Shown: in pieces, positions 44,642-57,125 of the stretch
Layout of the letters: every line of letters starts with the position of its first letter
How positions within the stretch are numbered: the first letter of the stretch is position 1
NCBI GenBank assembly: GCA_009760855.2
Contig: WPIO01000007.1
Coordinates: 4,341,501-4,405,500 of the forward strand
Origin: Cristatella mucedo
Taxonomy: Eukaryota; Bryozoa; Phylactolaemata; Cristatellidae
Direction: 5' to 3'
DNA: 64,000 nt
Translations under genes and position numbers: made by a program
The notes under the pieces: generated by a model
Told to the model about the DNA's origin: nothing
The model's input: the letters and a program-made list of their open reading frames with translations, nothing else
Databases searched by the model: none

Positions 44642-45931
44642 AGTTCTAATGTCTTTGGCCACCATTTGGGCAGGGCCGTCGGAGGCGATAGCGTGAGAAC
44701 GCGAAAGAGAAATCTGATGGCACGTGGTGAATAAAATTGGTATACCGTTCTCTATAATTTGAAATCAAAACAATAGTTTTCGCGAAGTTTTTATGGAAAT
44801 GGAGCTTCGTCGCCGTTCGAATGTGTAAATAGGCTGGCTGGCTTGGACCACTTGAGGCCGTAGCACGGGAGGCACAATTTCATGAACTTAGGTAGATACA
44901 GTTGGAATCAAAACCGTAAGCTCTTATGTTTCTCGTGAAAATGGCAGCTGCAGCGAAGTTATTCGTGGGACCCTAATATTTGTGCTCGAAACATCAACAA
45001 TCTACCTGGGAGCAAGCCTAGTGAGACATATCCTTCCGGGAATCGCACACAGCCTGAGCATCTAATTAAAAAAGTGGCTTACATTGGTAGACTATATTAA
45101 CTCTTTCTATGGACCTATTCGCTTCAAAAAATATTTGCAAAAATGGCATAAATTAGGTGATGTGAGTTATTTTAAGTTTATATTTTCTCTGATGAAATAC
45201 GCTAGTTACGAGTATGTATTCAAACCAGTATTCATTAAAATGATTTTTTGTCATGCTCACTTTTTTCGCGTTACCGGCAGACTTGTATACGGAGCCGATG
45301 GGTTGCCTTCACTGGCCCCCCCCCCTGGGCGCACCGTCAGTGTTCCAGACTAAGCATGACAGGTGACTAAAAAAAAGTGTACATGAATGTTCTCAACTGG
45401 TCCCGTTTTGTTCACTGTCATTACTACCGTTGTGCTACTGTGGCTCCGGCGGCGGCGGCAGACCTCGCTGAGTTTACAGAAGGCATAAACGTGAAAGCAA
45501 GCGATACAAGTGACTCAACACTTATTCTTCTCAGAGTATACACACGAACTCGAAAAATTTCGTCGAGTCGGGGAATATCGCAGAGTACTGCATAATCCGG
45601 AGCCCGGGAGGAATGAGCTCGAACGCTGGTGGCAGGATGCCAAGCTCTGCCTATCGACTAAGCTCGATTTCTCGATTCGCAGGTGTGACGTTCGCGCTAG
45701 TCGCAAAGCAGCATATGCGCACACAGCACTAGCGATGCCCGGCAGCTTTGACACACTCACGACAATCAATCGAGCGTTACACGAATTTTAATGTGGCTTA
45801 CTGACGAACCAACCGATGCACCACCATCACAGGATGTCGCCGCTCGGCGATCAACGTGGCTTGAAGGGCGGTGGTCCCTGAAAGGGAAGCAGTCCGGAGG
45901 GCGGGAGGCGCGAAGCGACAGGTGCTTATGT
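44642..45931. other. Stretch with no recognised gene
   Basis: AT-rich, then moderately GC-rich sequence with only short, unrecognised open frames (45084-45353, 45510-45791). Confidence 0.4.
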
Positions 45932-46456
45932 AATGTAATGTACCTCCTTCTGTCACTCCACAAAGTCATAAATACTATGTGGGTGTTACGCAGGAGAGTT
46001 TTGTGTAGCGAACTCACAGCCAAAGCGGCATTCGGTACGCATTCGGTAGCCAACAGATTTCGTCTCACATAACAAAGAAAAAGTGGGAAGCATAGCAGAG
46101 TCAGGAGAGCAGTTGAGGTAGTGAGTAGCATAGAAGTAGCAGCTCAGGACCGCTGAAAATGATGTGCTATAGCCGGCAGTAGGAGAGTAGTTGTCGTTGC
46201 GTAAGAATTGTGGAAGCAAGTTCCACAGTCTAGGACCTGCAGAGCTAAAGCTTCTATCGCCAATGGTCTTTAAGCGGAGGAATGGAACAGCTAATTTATT
46301 GTCCACAGAGGACCTGAGGGCGTGAACAGGCTGAAACTGATGCAGCAGTTCAGCTAGGTACGAAGGAGCTAATCCGTGGCGGGCCTTGTGGGTCAGAGTA
46401 AGAACTTTGCTCTGTATCCGTTGCTCAACCGGAAACCATCCTTGCTCTTTCAGCAA
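45932..46456 (-). mobile_element. CR1-like LINE family B, 3' part
   Basis: The minus-strand frame (45986-46456) encodes QRIQSKVLTLTHKARHGLAP, SYLAELLHQF, FLRLKTIGDRSFSSAGPRL and WNLLPQFLRN, the usual end of CR1-type pol. It is the cleanest of the three family B copies. Confidence 0.82.
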
Positions 46457-47723
46457 AGAAGGTGCTCATGCCCTCTGCTCCGTGCGTTGTCGAATTAACT
46501 GGCGGCGTCGGCCGTCGGCGGACATCGTTCTGTGCTACGCGAGAAGACGTTGCTTAACGTAGCTTCACTCTTTATGGCGAACACTCGGCCAGTAAGGCTT
46601 GGCTTATGATTTGTGGAGAACGTTTCTAGACTCGAGTCGAGCGATATGTACCGTTGCCGGAATTAACGAGAGCGTTAGCTAAAATCCATGGCTTACTATC
46701 TTCCAGCTTACGAAGGAGTGCCGGGACAGCGGATTTACAGGAGAAGTCGATCGCCGTGCTCCTCTTGCCGATTTGCTGCGGTCTGCACCTGTTTCTTAGT
46801 CATCCTCTCCGATTTCGCCACCACGTGAGGGCCCCTCGTCATATTTAAAGCGCCCCACAAGGCTCATGCGGCAATATATTTTGTTGGGCTGATAACCGAT
46901 ACGGAAATTAGTGCCGAAAGCTCACCTGGAAAACTTCCAAGCAATAACCAGTCGCACAAACTTCATTTTAGCAACTCAGAAACGCACTTTGCTGCAGAAA
47001 CGCACTTCGCTTCAGAACGACTTACGGCCTCTCAGGGGGCCTCGAAGCATGCCACTCAAGCAATCCCGTAATATTACGTTGCCATCGGTGCTTCGCTATT
47101 GCCGGCTGAGCGCGAAAATGGCTGGATGCTCGCAACCCTATTGCAATTCAATGGAAACAGAACTACTGGGGCCCTAGGCGCATTAGGCTACCGAGGGGGG
47201 GGGGAGGACGCAAGAAACAAGAGACCAGCCCTCGCGACGAGGGAGGACATTCTCGAACCGGAGCAATCTGGAAGACGAGCGGCAATCCACACAAGTACTA
47301 GCCAAGGCAGCGTCGTTGATATATTGGCTACACTAGCGGGTATTCGCTAGGGCGCTACATCTCAGCTCGCCGATGGCGCCAGCTCACGGAGGGGGGCTAC
47401 GAGCAACGCGCTACAAGGGGAACGCGGAATATACGACCGGTAAAAACGAGGATGCCTATCACCAGCCCCGCTCGGGCTTCTGACCCTTGCTACCCTCGCC
47501 AGAGTGGCCGCATCGCCGGAGAGCGCCCGACACCCATCCAGGTGTATCACGGGGCGAGACCGAGAGCTGCCACCACCCACGAATCATCCGGCCGACGTCA
47601 GGTTTCCAAATGCCCTGGTGACATGGCGTCGTGGCATATCCGGCCATGCGTACAGGTCAGGCATCGACGGTGACCATTATTGCATTGCAGCCGCTCCCTC
47701 ACAGCCAACCTAACCAAGCCTGG
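46457..47723. other. GC-rich stretch with no recognised gene
   Basis: A CpG-containing area, richest at 47370-47640, with several overlapping short frames and no domain I recognise. A promoter function cannot be excluded. Confidence 0.35.
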
Positions 47724-47978
47724 GTATACTTAGTGAATAGCGAATGGTATACGGTATATGTGAGGCTTCTGTCGATTAATAATAGTAGTAATAATAATAA
47801 GACACTTGATAAAGCGCCCTCAGAGAACTTAATCTCTTTCTAGGCGCTTTACATTTGCTGCAAAGGGAAATGCAATTGAATGGTAAGTAAAATGGAGCAA
47901 GTCTGTCTCAGCGAGCACTACTTAGTATACTTAGTATATGGCGTATGGTAGGTATATGGTATATGTGTGGCTTCCTGT
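47724..47978 (-). mobile_element. L2-like 3' end flanked by about 50-bp direct repeats
   Basis: The LINE tail and 3' end at 47780-47895 (GCGCCCTCAGAGAACTTAAT, TTTACATTTGCTGCAAAGGG) lies between two related sequences, 47724-47773 and 47925-47978. They share GTATACTTAGT and GGTATATGTG and end in GGCTTCTGT or GGCTTCCTGT. Confidence 0.7.
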
Positions 47979-48004
47979 AGAAGGCAACGCTGCGCCACCT
48001 TAAT

Positions 48005-49240
48005 ATTACATAATAACAATGATGATAGTAATGAATTTGATATAGCACGCTCCGAGAGCTCAATCTCTTTTTAGGCACTTTACATTTGCTGAAAAGGAAG
48101 CAAGATCGAATGGCAAGTGGTAGCGTGCTCATTAAACAACGACAACAACATGGTAAGGGGTGACATGCACACGGTCAGCATACAATTTTGGTTAGTGGCA
48201 GCATGCACATTATCAGCATGCATAAGCACATAAAGGATGAATCACAGGGAACCACTAAATGCTGTGACAATAGATGCGTTTCTAGTTTCTTTTTTAATGT
48301 GGAAAAGTCAAGAGATGTCGTGCCGCAGGTCGGGAATTAGTTCCAGGTTTTGGAAGCATACGAACTAAAGGTATGGTCTCCAAAGGATTTGTGGTTCATA
48401 CGAGGTATAGGTAAACAGTTGGATTCCAAAAAGCGGGTGGTACGATGGTTAGCACGGTGGGGCGGGCAGTAGATCTGATAGGTAGGTTGGAGCCAAAGAA
48501 TAAAAAAGCTAAAAGTGAATGACGAAACCTTGAAGTAGATGCGTTGCTTGACTGCAAGCCAGTGCAGATCAGCAAGAAGTGGTCTGATATGGCACTGCGA
48601 TGCTCACGACAGACAAGCATAGCTGCAGAGTTTTGCACCAGCTGTAAGCGCCCGACTGCACATGCCGGTAGACCAGCAAGCAGTGAGTTACAGAAGTCAA
48701 GACGAAATGTAAAAAATGCATTAACACATTTAGATTTGGTATCTCTGTCTAAGCAATCCTGAATTTCAGCAACTTTATGTAGTTTAAAGTAGGCAGATTT
48801 GACTGCGGAGCTGATGTGGTCGTGTAACGAAAGGTCACTTTGGAACATGACGCCTAGATTTCGTGCAGATTCAACAGGAGATATGCGGGCAGAGCCGATC
48901 GTGGGCGTTACACGTACCAATTTCTGAATCGCACTTAGCTTGCCCATAACTAGCAAGTTGGTTTTATAATCGTTCAATTTAAGAAAGTTTGCTGCCCTCC
49001 GTGCGTGGATGTTATCAATACATGCAGCAATAGAGTTAAGAGAATTCGACGACCTGGAGGGCTGGAGCGATCAAAGCAACGGTATAACTGAGCGTCATCC
49101 GCATAGAAGTAAAAGCCTAGATTGTGCCAGGCAATCACATCGGCAAGAGGGAGAGTATAAACTGTGAAAAGAACCGGACCAAGCACATATCCCTGAGGTA
49201 CGCCATATTTCAGAGGTTTGTTTGCCCGAGTACTATCTCT
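48005..49240 (-). mobile_element. L2-like LINE, RT to 3' end
   Basis: The minus strand encodes GPVLFTVYTLPLADVIAWHN, FYFYADDAQLYRCFD (YADD box present), then NDYKTNLLVMGKLSAIQKL, HDHISSAVKSAYFKLHKVAE, FRLDFCNSLLAGLPACAVGR and LQLVQNSAAMLVCREHRS. The 3' end lies near 48015-48080 with an AAT/GAT-type tail. Frame changes occur at about 48975 and below 48600. Confidence 0.88.
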
Positions 49241-52200
49241 GTCGTGAAAATTTGTGAGACCGCCGGAACCCCAGCCGATAGATGGAACAAGCTGATCGCA
49301 GTATAGTGTTAGCTTGCTTACTGCAATTAGTCACCAATTGCTATTCGAGGACACTGCTTTTTAAGTGCATCAGCATGTTCAGCGGCAATGACGAAGCCAA
49401 GGCGTGAGCCGTCATTGTGGATTTGCTGGCTCTAACTGGTTCACCGGACCGAAGAGGTTTAGCGAGAACATTTCTTTCCTTATTATAACTGTGCAGTCCT
49501 TTATATTTTCGAGCGGGTTTTTAGTGTTTCGTTGGCCTTTGAGTGCAGATTATTATAAATTAGCGCAGCAAACGTGCGTGTTAAATGCTGGATTATCGGG
49601 GATAAAATCTCAAGAAGACCTAACTTTTGAAAACTGGACATTGACATTTTCATCAGGGAGTTCTTATTTATTCAAAGGGCTGATATCGCGTCTACGTTTT
49701 CAGTGCCAACTGTCGGGGCTTTGCAAAGCTGGATTGCCTTGTTTCAAGCTCAAATCAGGAGCGACTAAACATGAGACCGTTAAGTGTTCGGCGTCGGAGC
49801 TCACAATATCAATATTTCCACGTCTCTTGTTAATAAGAGTGATTTTGGCGAAAGCCATGAATTTTTGGCTGCAGCTAATTAAAGCATACACGAATGAACA
49901 GCTTAGATCAGCACGATAGTTGTTAAGAGCACTGCTTTAGCACTTCTGGATTATGAAACAGCTCTTAGATATTTTCGTACTGCGTTAGCATACATAGTTC
50001 AAAATAGAAAAGTGTAAAATGCTCTTAAGTGAACGTACTCGCCGATAATATTTGTTGGATAATACATGTTTTGTTAGTTTAGCTGTGTTTGGCCTGCTGA
50101 ATGTGATGTGTTTGGGCTTTTGCGATTCTACAGAGCCGAGCAGTGACAATATGAACGCATCGCCTGGCATCAATAGGGAGAGCGGGGGCGGGGGGGGCAT
50201 CCGCTGTCGAATGCACGTAACGTTGCCACCGAGAAATCTAAGGAGAGAAAATAGTAGCCGTTAAATGTAAGTCAACAGATGTGTGCTTGGGCTTTTGTAA
50301 CATTCGTGTGAACAATTTAATTTTAAATCTAGCATCACATCCACAGTTTCGATGCATTTCACCATCGGCGCGCTACATCTGAGAAACAAAAACGCTCATT
50401 ACGAAAGACCTGCAGCCCACTTACAAAAGGATAGTTTGAGGGGCAATGCCTCTTTGGATGGCTAGACGCTCTAGATGCTCTAGACGTTGACGAGCCTGGC
50501 TGACTTTTTGTTGGCCAACCGAACACTAAACTTCGCGTATAGCTTTTACAGGCAATTTGTATATGACAAGGAAATTGTGCTGTTTGATGGATAGATATAG
50601 AGTATATGGATAGATAGATAGATAGATGCTATAGCTACCAGTTTGTTAGAGAGCAATGGCACTACCAGAGAGGTTAAGGGAAACTCAACTCCGGCTACTA
50701 CAGATGGAAACACCAGTCATGGCACAGCCAATTAAACACCGGTCATGGCACAGCCAAGTAGACTATTTACGATATACCACTCACTATACGGATACTTACT
50801 TATACGGACTGCACCAAGGCAAAACATCCTGCCTCAACAAGTACATCAACATGGAGGCGTGCCGTGAATGCCACTAAATACTATGAAATTGAAGTCACCA
50901 ATTACTACCAATGATTACTGGTAGTCTGGAAGTACAAGACTGCTAACAACTTCCGACTTATGAATATAATACTGTGGCTGTTATATTCTCAACTCTCCCA
51001 TTTATTAAACCAAAATTTTAAGTCGCTTTGCTACTGACTGATAGTTATTGTGCATGAGCGTCAAGGCAGCTGCCAAGACATTCGAAATGAAATCTCACTG
51101 GTCAGATGATATCCTGAGGTGATTTTATAGAAAAGATCAGCTGAGGCTCAAATTCAAGAAGACCGAACAAGTATTTGCTAACGGTTTTATCCACAGTTAC
51201 AATACTGGAAAGAAACAACTAAGATGCTCGAAGGATTAGAGAAATTTAAGCATTGAAAGCTAGAAAAATCCTTGATGTGTGCTGCAGGACTTTTTTCAAT
51301 GGACCGGTTGCTACACAATTGGTGGGCTGTTTCCCTGTAATATACCAAGCAACTCATCTACAACGAAGCTTAGATAGAGCAGCATCTCGTAAAGATACTG
51401 TCAGAAAGAAAATCAGAATATCATCAGAATCAGAATCAGAGTATCAGAAAAATAATAAAGATCATATTAGAATAAAAAATTGTCGGGTGAACAACCTTTA
51501 AAGTGAGGGACTGCTATTGGTTAGGTGAACTGACCACCTTACCACCTTATGCTAGAAAGCTAGCACGGAGTTATCACTTGCAAAGGCATTACTACGTGCG
51601 GCTACAATAACACCGCTACCACCAGTTGCTGATAGTGCAACACTTTGTGATCTAGTCAATCAGACTGAGGCTTCAAAAGAGATTCATGTATTCAACCTCA
51701 CTCTCATCAAGACGAGGCCAAACACTAAAGCCCATAATAAACTACGAATTCAAAACATTGTAATGCACGCACGTTGACCCAGAAGTGGCATGGCCGAGCG
51801 TCTATCGACGCAGAACCATCCTGAGAACAGTCCACACAAGTGGTAGACAAGCCAGCTACGACCGGTCAGGGCCACTCGCATAAATCAATGAGAGGGCCCA
51901 GCAATACATTGCACACTCTAGGAAGACTACGTTCTGATGCAGTGACTTTGGTTAGGCCGATTTCAGAGCCACGGTATGTAGTTAAGCATCATCTGAAGCA
52001 AAATTTTAGATCTCAGAGTCAGCAGGAGTGACCATAACAATAAAGAGAACAGTAAAAGGTGTGGTTGTAAAGGAAGTACAGCGAACATAGTGGCCTAGCA
52101 AACGACGTATCAGCAAACTTGCCAACTGAGTAGTAGCTGAGCTTTATAAATCTGCCAGACTCCATCATAAGTTTGGCCTTAGGTGTGACTGAGTGTGCAT

Positions 52201-52999
52201 ATTACCATAATGCCATCAAGAATTTGATGAATGATAGCATGCATCCTTGCCCCTCGAACAGCAGCTTAGAAATCTGAGCAAGTTAATTAAACTTAACTAA
52301 TTGCACGAAAGAACTAATCAAGTCAAGGACAAATGACAGCAGCACAGAAAAGGCTTTTTTAAGTCAGCACCAGAAAGCTCCTAAGGGTAGTCATACACAA
52401 ACTGAATATCTTCAGAACAGCGGCGCACGAGAGAGAAAGACCAAGTAAATTAGCCAGGTAGGAAGAGAAACAGACTTTAAGAGATCACACTTTTTATAAA
52501 GAGCCGCCTGGCACTGAGAGGAGGGTTCATAAGTAGGCGTTGGCATGCAACTATCAAAGCTGAAGCTAAATAAAGCATCTACAAGCAAAAATAACTGGAT
52601 GCTAATAAATAAAGGCTCTTAAGGTAATAAAAATATTTGACTAGTCATGCAATAAATTAGTTCATAAGGCCATCGCTAACTTGAGTACTTGATGTAAGAA
52701 TTGCTTAAATAGAACAGCGACTTTTTGAACCCATATTAGCTAATACTTATAAATACTGCATAGCCGTCATGCATCACTTCTGTGTTGCCGGCCAATGCGG
52801 CTTTGGCAACAAGAATCGGAAACGTTGATTGTATTGTATTATTATTTTTTAATAAAGCACCACCAACCTCACAGCAGCTCTCGAAAGCTGCCACTGATTA
52901 GTAAGAATATGCCCATGGGTCATAAACTGAGAGTGTGGTGCATGCAATTTACGACCCAGGTCATGATTTTAAGCCTGCTGCTGAATATTTCTTAATAAT
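49241..52999. other. AT-rich stretch with no recognised gene
   Basis: A 171-residue plus-strand frame (49404-49919) and shorter ones have no recognisable motif. A small GATA-type microsatellite is at 50586-50626 and a poly-G run at 50185-50199. No LINE or SINE was recognised here, which makes this the longest clean stretch of the right half. Confidence 0.4.
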
Positions 53000-53900
53000 A
53001 ATAACCACAATAATAATAATAAATTTGTAAATTGTCTCCAGAGAAATAAATTTCTGTCTCAGCACTTTGAATATTCTGTGAAGCAGGATGCCAATATGGT
53101 TAGTGATAACATGCACGGGGTCAGCACGAATTAGCACAAAACGGACAAGTCAAGAGGACCCAGAAAATGCTGTATACAGTGGGTGCGTTTTTAGCTTTTG
53201 TTAATTATTGTCAAACCCGGGGATGCTGAGACGTCAGTCAATTGTGATTTCCAATCTTAGAAAGCATTCGCACTAACGGCACAGTTTTCGAAGGATTTTA
53301 AATTTGTTCTAGGCATAACTAAACGACTTGAGTCTGGAGAGCAGGTGGCACGAGGCCTAATTGACAGGACGCGACCTAAAAGTGAGTGACACAACCTCGA
53401 TACGGATTCGCTGTTTGACGGGGAGCCAGAGCTGGTCGATGTGAAGTGGCAATAGCTATGCTCACAATATGATAACAGCTATGCTCACAACAGACAAGCC
53501 TAGAAGCAGTTTAGTGCACCATCTGTAAGCACTTGATTGCATAGAACAGTTGACCATCAAGCAGAGAGTTACATAAATCGAGGCTGGATGTCACAAATAC
53601 ACGGACCTACTGTGACATTGGTATCCCTATCTAAGAAGGCTAAAATATTTGCAGTTTTATGTAGCTGAAAATAAGCAGACTTGACTGAGAAGCTGACGTG
53701 GCCATCTAGTGAATGATTCCCTTGGAACAAGTCACACAGATTTCGAGAAGCTACTGTAGGAGATATGTTGTCAGGTCTCAGTTTAATAGAAATTGTTTCC
53801 CAATATCTGAGTAACACTAGGTTTTCCCATTGCTAAATAACTTGGTTTTATCGTCATTAACTTTGAGAAAGTCTACTTCTTGTCTAATGCGAGCAGTAAA
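53000..53900 (-). mobile_element. Old L2-like LINE 3' half
   Basis: An AAT tail at 53000-53020 is followed by worn 3' UTR and C-terminal sequence. The minus strand reads SLDGHVSFSVKSAYFQLHK and ANILAFLDRD at 53620-53720, matching the region after the RT core in other copies. It is more diverged than its neighbours. Confidence 0.7.
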
Positions 53901-54211
53901 ATGGCTGATAAAACTCTTCTACTATTACATGAAGGAGTTTCTTAAAAATCAGCTGCTCTTAACTTCTATCCTATCACTGGTATAAGTGCTATAGTATCCA
54001 TGTTTAATCAATTGGTAATCGCAGTTGAGTCCGAACTATCGTATTTTAACGTGTATAAGCCCCAACCCAATGTATAAGTCCCCAATATTTGAACCAATTT
54101 TTTGGAAATTAATATTAACTGAATGAACTGGACAATATCAAGACTCATAATAATCACTCATGTCATTGTCAATATCCTCTGCAGCAGATATGGTAATGAT
54201 TAAGAAAAAAA

Positions 54212-54382
54212 GTCCTAGCTGGTTAAACAGCCTTTTTTGTATAGCGACAGAAGAGCCTTTACGGCTATTACCACCGCTTGCAGCGGCGATACAGCATCGC
54301 CCACCGAAGGAATCGAAGGCACGACCTCGGGACCGAGGTCGTGAAAGCAACCGCCTTGCCTAGTGTGCCGTAATGGCTCACC
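54212..54382 (-). mobile_element. tRNA-derived SINE, family 1, full length
   Basis: Contains TCCTAGCTGGTTAAACAGCC, TTTACGGCTATTACCACCGC and the head with ACGACCTCGGGACCGAGGTC. Next to it, at 54383-54800, nothing recognisable was found. Confidence 0.88.
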
Positions 54383-54804
54383 AACAAGCCTATCACACAC
54401 ATTTTGGCCACCAGTTCATATTTTTTGGGTGGCATTTAAAGCAGATACGTTGTCTGGTGCGATATAAAGGCAAATCAGTAACCTCCCATGTATCGCTTTT
54501 CTCGATTATCTCATTTTGGAAAAATGTGGGGGGACTTGAACAAGGTAAAAATCGTGATATTGACAAGGCTGGAAAGAGCTAGCGATGAAGACTTGTACAG
54601 ATGGCACCAACAAGTTACCAGGCCCGCTATTATTGCAATCACTGATAAGTACGGTGCTTTAAAAGTAGAAACATCTTAATACAATAATTGCAACCATTAC
54701 TGTGAGAGAATTTGGTTGCACTTTCTTTAAGAGGAAAGTGAGTGCACCAAGATTCTCTTACAAGGAAATTAGTCATACAAGTAAACCCTGTCAATCATAA
54801 AAAG

Positions 54805-56335
54805 TAATAACACATTAGATATAGCACCTTCAGAGAACTAATTCTCTGTCTAGGCACTTTACATTTGCTACCCACGAAACACAATCGAATGGTTAGTCGG
54901 AGCATACTCAATAAACAACAAGAATAACGTGGTTAGGGGTGACATGCATGGGGTCAGCATGCAAGTATGGTTAGTGGCTGCAAGCACAGCATTAAATCGT
55001 GTAAGCACATAAAAGACAAATCACAGAGACCTAGTAAATGCTTTAATACATAGATGCGCTTCCAGTTTCTTTTAAATGTGGACAAGTCAGGAGATGTCGT
55101 GATGCAAGTCTGGAGTGAGTTCCGAGCTTTGGGAGCATACGAACTAAATGCACGGCCTCCAAACAATTTGTGGTTTGTACGAAGTATAAGTAAACGACTA
55201 GATTCCGAAAAGAGGGTGGTACGATGCTTAGCCTGGTAGGGGAGTAGCTCTGATAGATAGGGAGGAGCAAAAGAATGAAGAGACCTAAAAGTCAGCGCCA
55301 GAACCTTGAAGCTGATGCATTGCTTGACTGGGAGCCAGTGCAGGTCGGCGAGAAGTGGTTTGATGTTGCAACTACAACCCTAATGACAGACAAGCCTAGC
55401 TGCAGAGTTTGGCACCGGCTGTAAGCACCTGATGGCACAGGTCGGTAGACCAGCAAGAAATGAGTTACAGAAGTCAAGACAGGATGTCACAAATGCATGG
55501 ACCAGTTTAGATTGGTATTCCTGTCTAACCGATTTTTAGCAATGATATGCAGCTAAAGGTAGGCAGGCTTAACTGTGGAGCTAATGTGGTCGTGTAATGC
55601 AAGGTCACTTGGGCACCGGATGCCCAGATTTCGTGCAGATTCAACAAGAGATATGCTGGCAGAGCCGATTGTGGGGTTATTCACTCAAATTTCTGAATCA
55701 CTCTTGGTTTGCCCATAACTAGCAAGTTGTTTTTATCATAAATCAATTTAAGACAGTGCACTGCCATCCATGTGTGAATGTCATTAATACATGCAGCAAG
55801 AAAGTTGAGATAATTCAACGTGCTGGAGGGCTGGGAGGGATCAAAGCAGAGGTACAACTGAGTGTCATCCGCGTAGAAGTGAAAGTCTAGATTGTGCATG
55901 GCAATAATATTGGCAAGTGGGAGAGTGTAAACCGTGAAAAGAACCGGACCAAGCACTGAGCGCTGAGGTTCCCATACTTCAGAAGTTCCTCGTATTATCT
56001 TTGTCCATTCACATCAATACTCTGGAGTCTCCCACTGAGATAGCACCCGAATCTTTGCAATTCACTGCCAGTGATGCCCAGGCGAGATAAGAGGCGCTCA
56101 AAAAGGGCTTGGTGATCGATAGTATCATAAGCTGCCGAAAAATTGAGCAAAACAAGCAGAGAGACTCTACCTAAGTCTGCATTCGTAAGGAGGTCGTTAT
56201 ACACCCGAAGCAATGCTGACTTTGTGGAGTGATTAGTTCTAAAACCACACTGGAACTTACTAGCAAGGTTTGAAGTTTCAATATATGAGTTCAGCTGGTC
56301 TGCCACGACTCATTCCAGTGTCTTAAATAAGTAAA
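54805..56335 (-). mobile_element. L2-like LINE, RT to 3' end
   Basis: From 56335 downwards the minus strand encodes YIETSNLASKFQCGFRTNHS, SLLVLLNFSAAYDTIDHQAL, GPVLFTVYTLPLANIIAMHN, FHFYADDTQLYLCFDPSQPS (YADD intact), then the C-terminal region and the 3' end GCACCTTCAGAGAACTAATT near 54830. Frameshifts at about 55960 and 55680 inactivate it. Confidence 0.9.
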
Positions 56336-56412
56336 GATTTGATTGTGAATACTACTTTCTTTGTTTTTAAACTGATTGACAGCTACATATGCATCGCTTA
56401 CACGTAGTTATA

Positions 56413-56530
56413 GATACTTCCGACATAAACAGCTATGCACCACAACCTTGACACAAAAATAGGCAACCAGTGGCAATCAGCCTAGATGTCCTCAGATCTG
56501 GAAAGTAAACATCATCTGGACAGCAGCTAT
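56413..56530 (-). pseudogene. Displaced copy of SLC49A4-like exon 2
   Basis: The minus strand matches exon 2 of the SLC49A4-like gene (36147-36243) at roughly 75 percent by eye, including the acceptor (TTTCCAG), the segment encoding LIATGCLFL, the segment encoding LWCIAV, and a GTAAGC donor. Similarity continues about 25 bases into the upstream intron (TCTGGAAAGTAAACAT). A one-base frame change in the middle breaks the frame. No other exon of a second gene copy was found nearby, so it is probably a dead fragment of a duplication. Confidence 0.75.
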
Positions 56531-56560
56531 GTCATTACCTATCATATCATATATCGCCGA

Positions 56561-56705
56561 GCTGGTTTGGTCTAGCGGTTAAGGTGCTCGCCCCGACTGG
56601 AGACTGACTGAGGTCGTGGGCTCGAGCCCCGAGGCATGTGTGAGGTGCCTGAATAGAGATTGGGTTCTCTTGGGGCGCTATATAAATGAATTATATTTAT
56701 ATTAT
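56561..56705 (+). mobile_element. tRNA-derived SINE, family 2
   Basis: The head has TGGTCTAGCGGTTAAGGTGC (A-box side) and GGTCGTGGGCTCGAGCCCC (B box). The tail GAGATTGGGTTCTCTTGGGG and GCGCTATATAAATGAATT resemble the end of the L2-like LINE. Confidence 0.85.
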
Positions 56706-56764
56706 ATCCACCATAGTGACCTGCAATCAAGTCATATGGATTTGCACAGCTAAGATAAAGGTGC

Positions 56765-56917
56765 TTCTAAATATAAATATAATGCATTTGTATAGCGCCC
56801 CAAGAGAACTAAATCTCTATTCAGGCGCTTCACATGTGCCTCGGGGCTCGAGCCCACGACCTCAGCCAGACCTTAGTCGGGGCGAGCACCTTAACCGCTA
56901 GACCAACCCAGCTCGGC
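56765..56917 (-). mobile_element. tRNA-derived SINE, family 2, inverted partner
   Basis: The same family as the preceding copy but on the opposite strand, with the tails facing each other about 60 bases apart. It has GCGCCCCAAGAGAACTAAAT and GGGGCTCGAGCCCACGACC. Confidence 0.85.
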
Positions 56918-57125
56918 GTTCTCGGTCTATCTCACTCATCGGATGGGCCAGTGACAGGCAAACTCGTAACACTAAATGAGTCCAAATTCTAAAACACCTC
57001 CAAAGCCTGCTGACCATCTTTATGCCTACATATGCACAGCCAGAGCTACCAAGATTAAGCCAAGATAGATGACAGAACCCAGACCTTGTCCAGAGCATCT
57101 ACAGGATAGAAGAGTAATAGGGATA

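Noticed and set aside
49404-49919. 171-codon plus-strand frame
   Set aside because: No motif or homology I recognise; surrounding DNA is plain AT-rich sequence.
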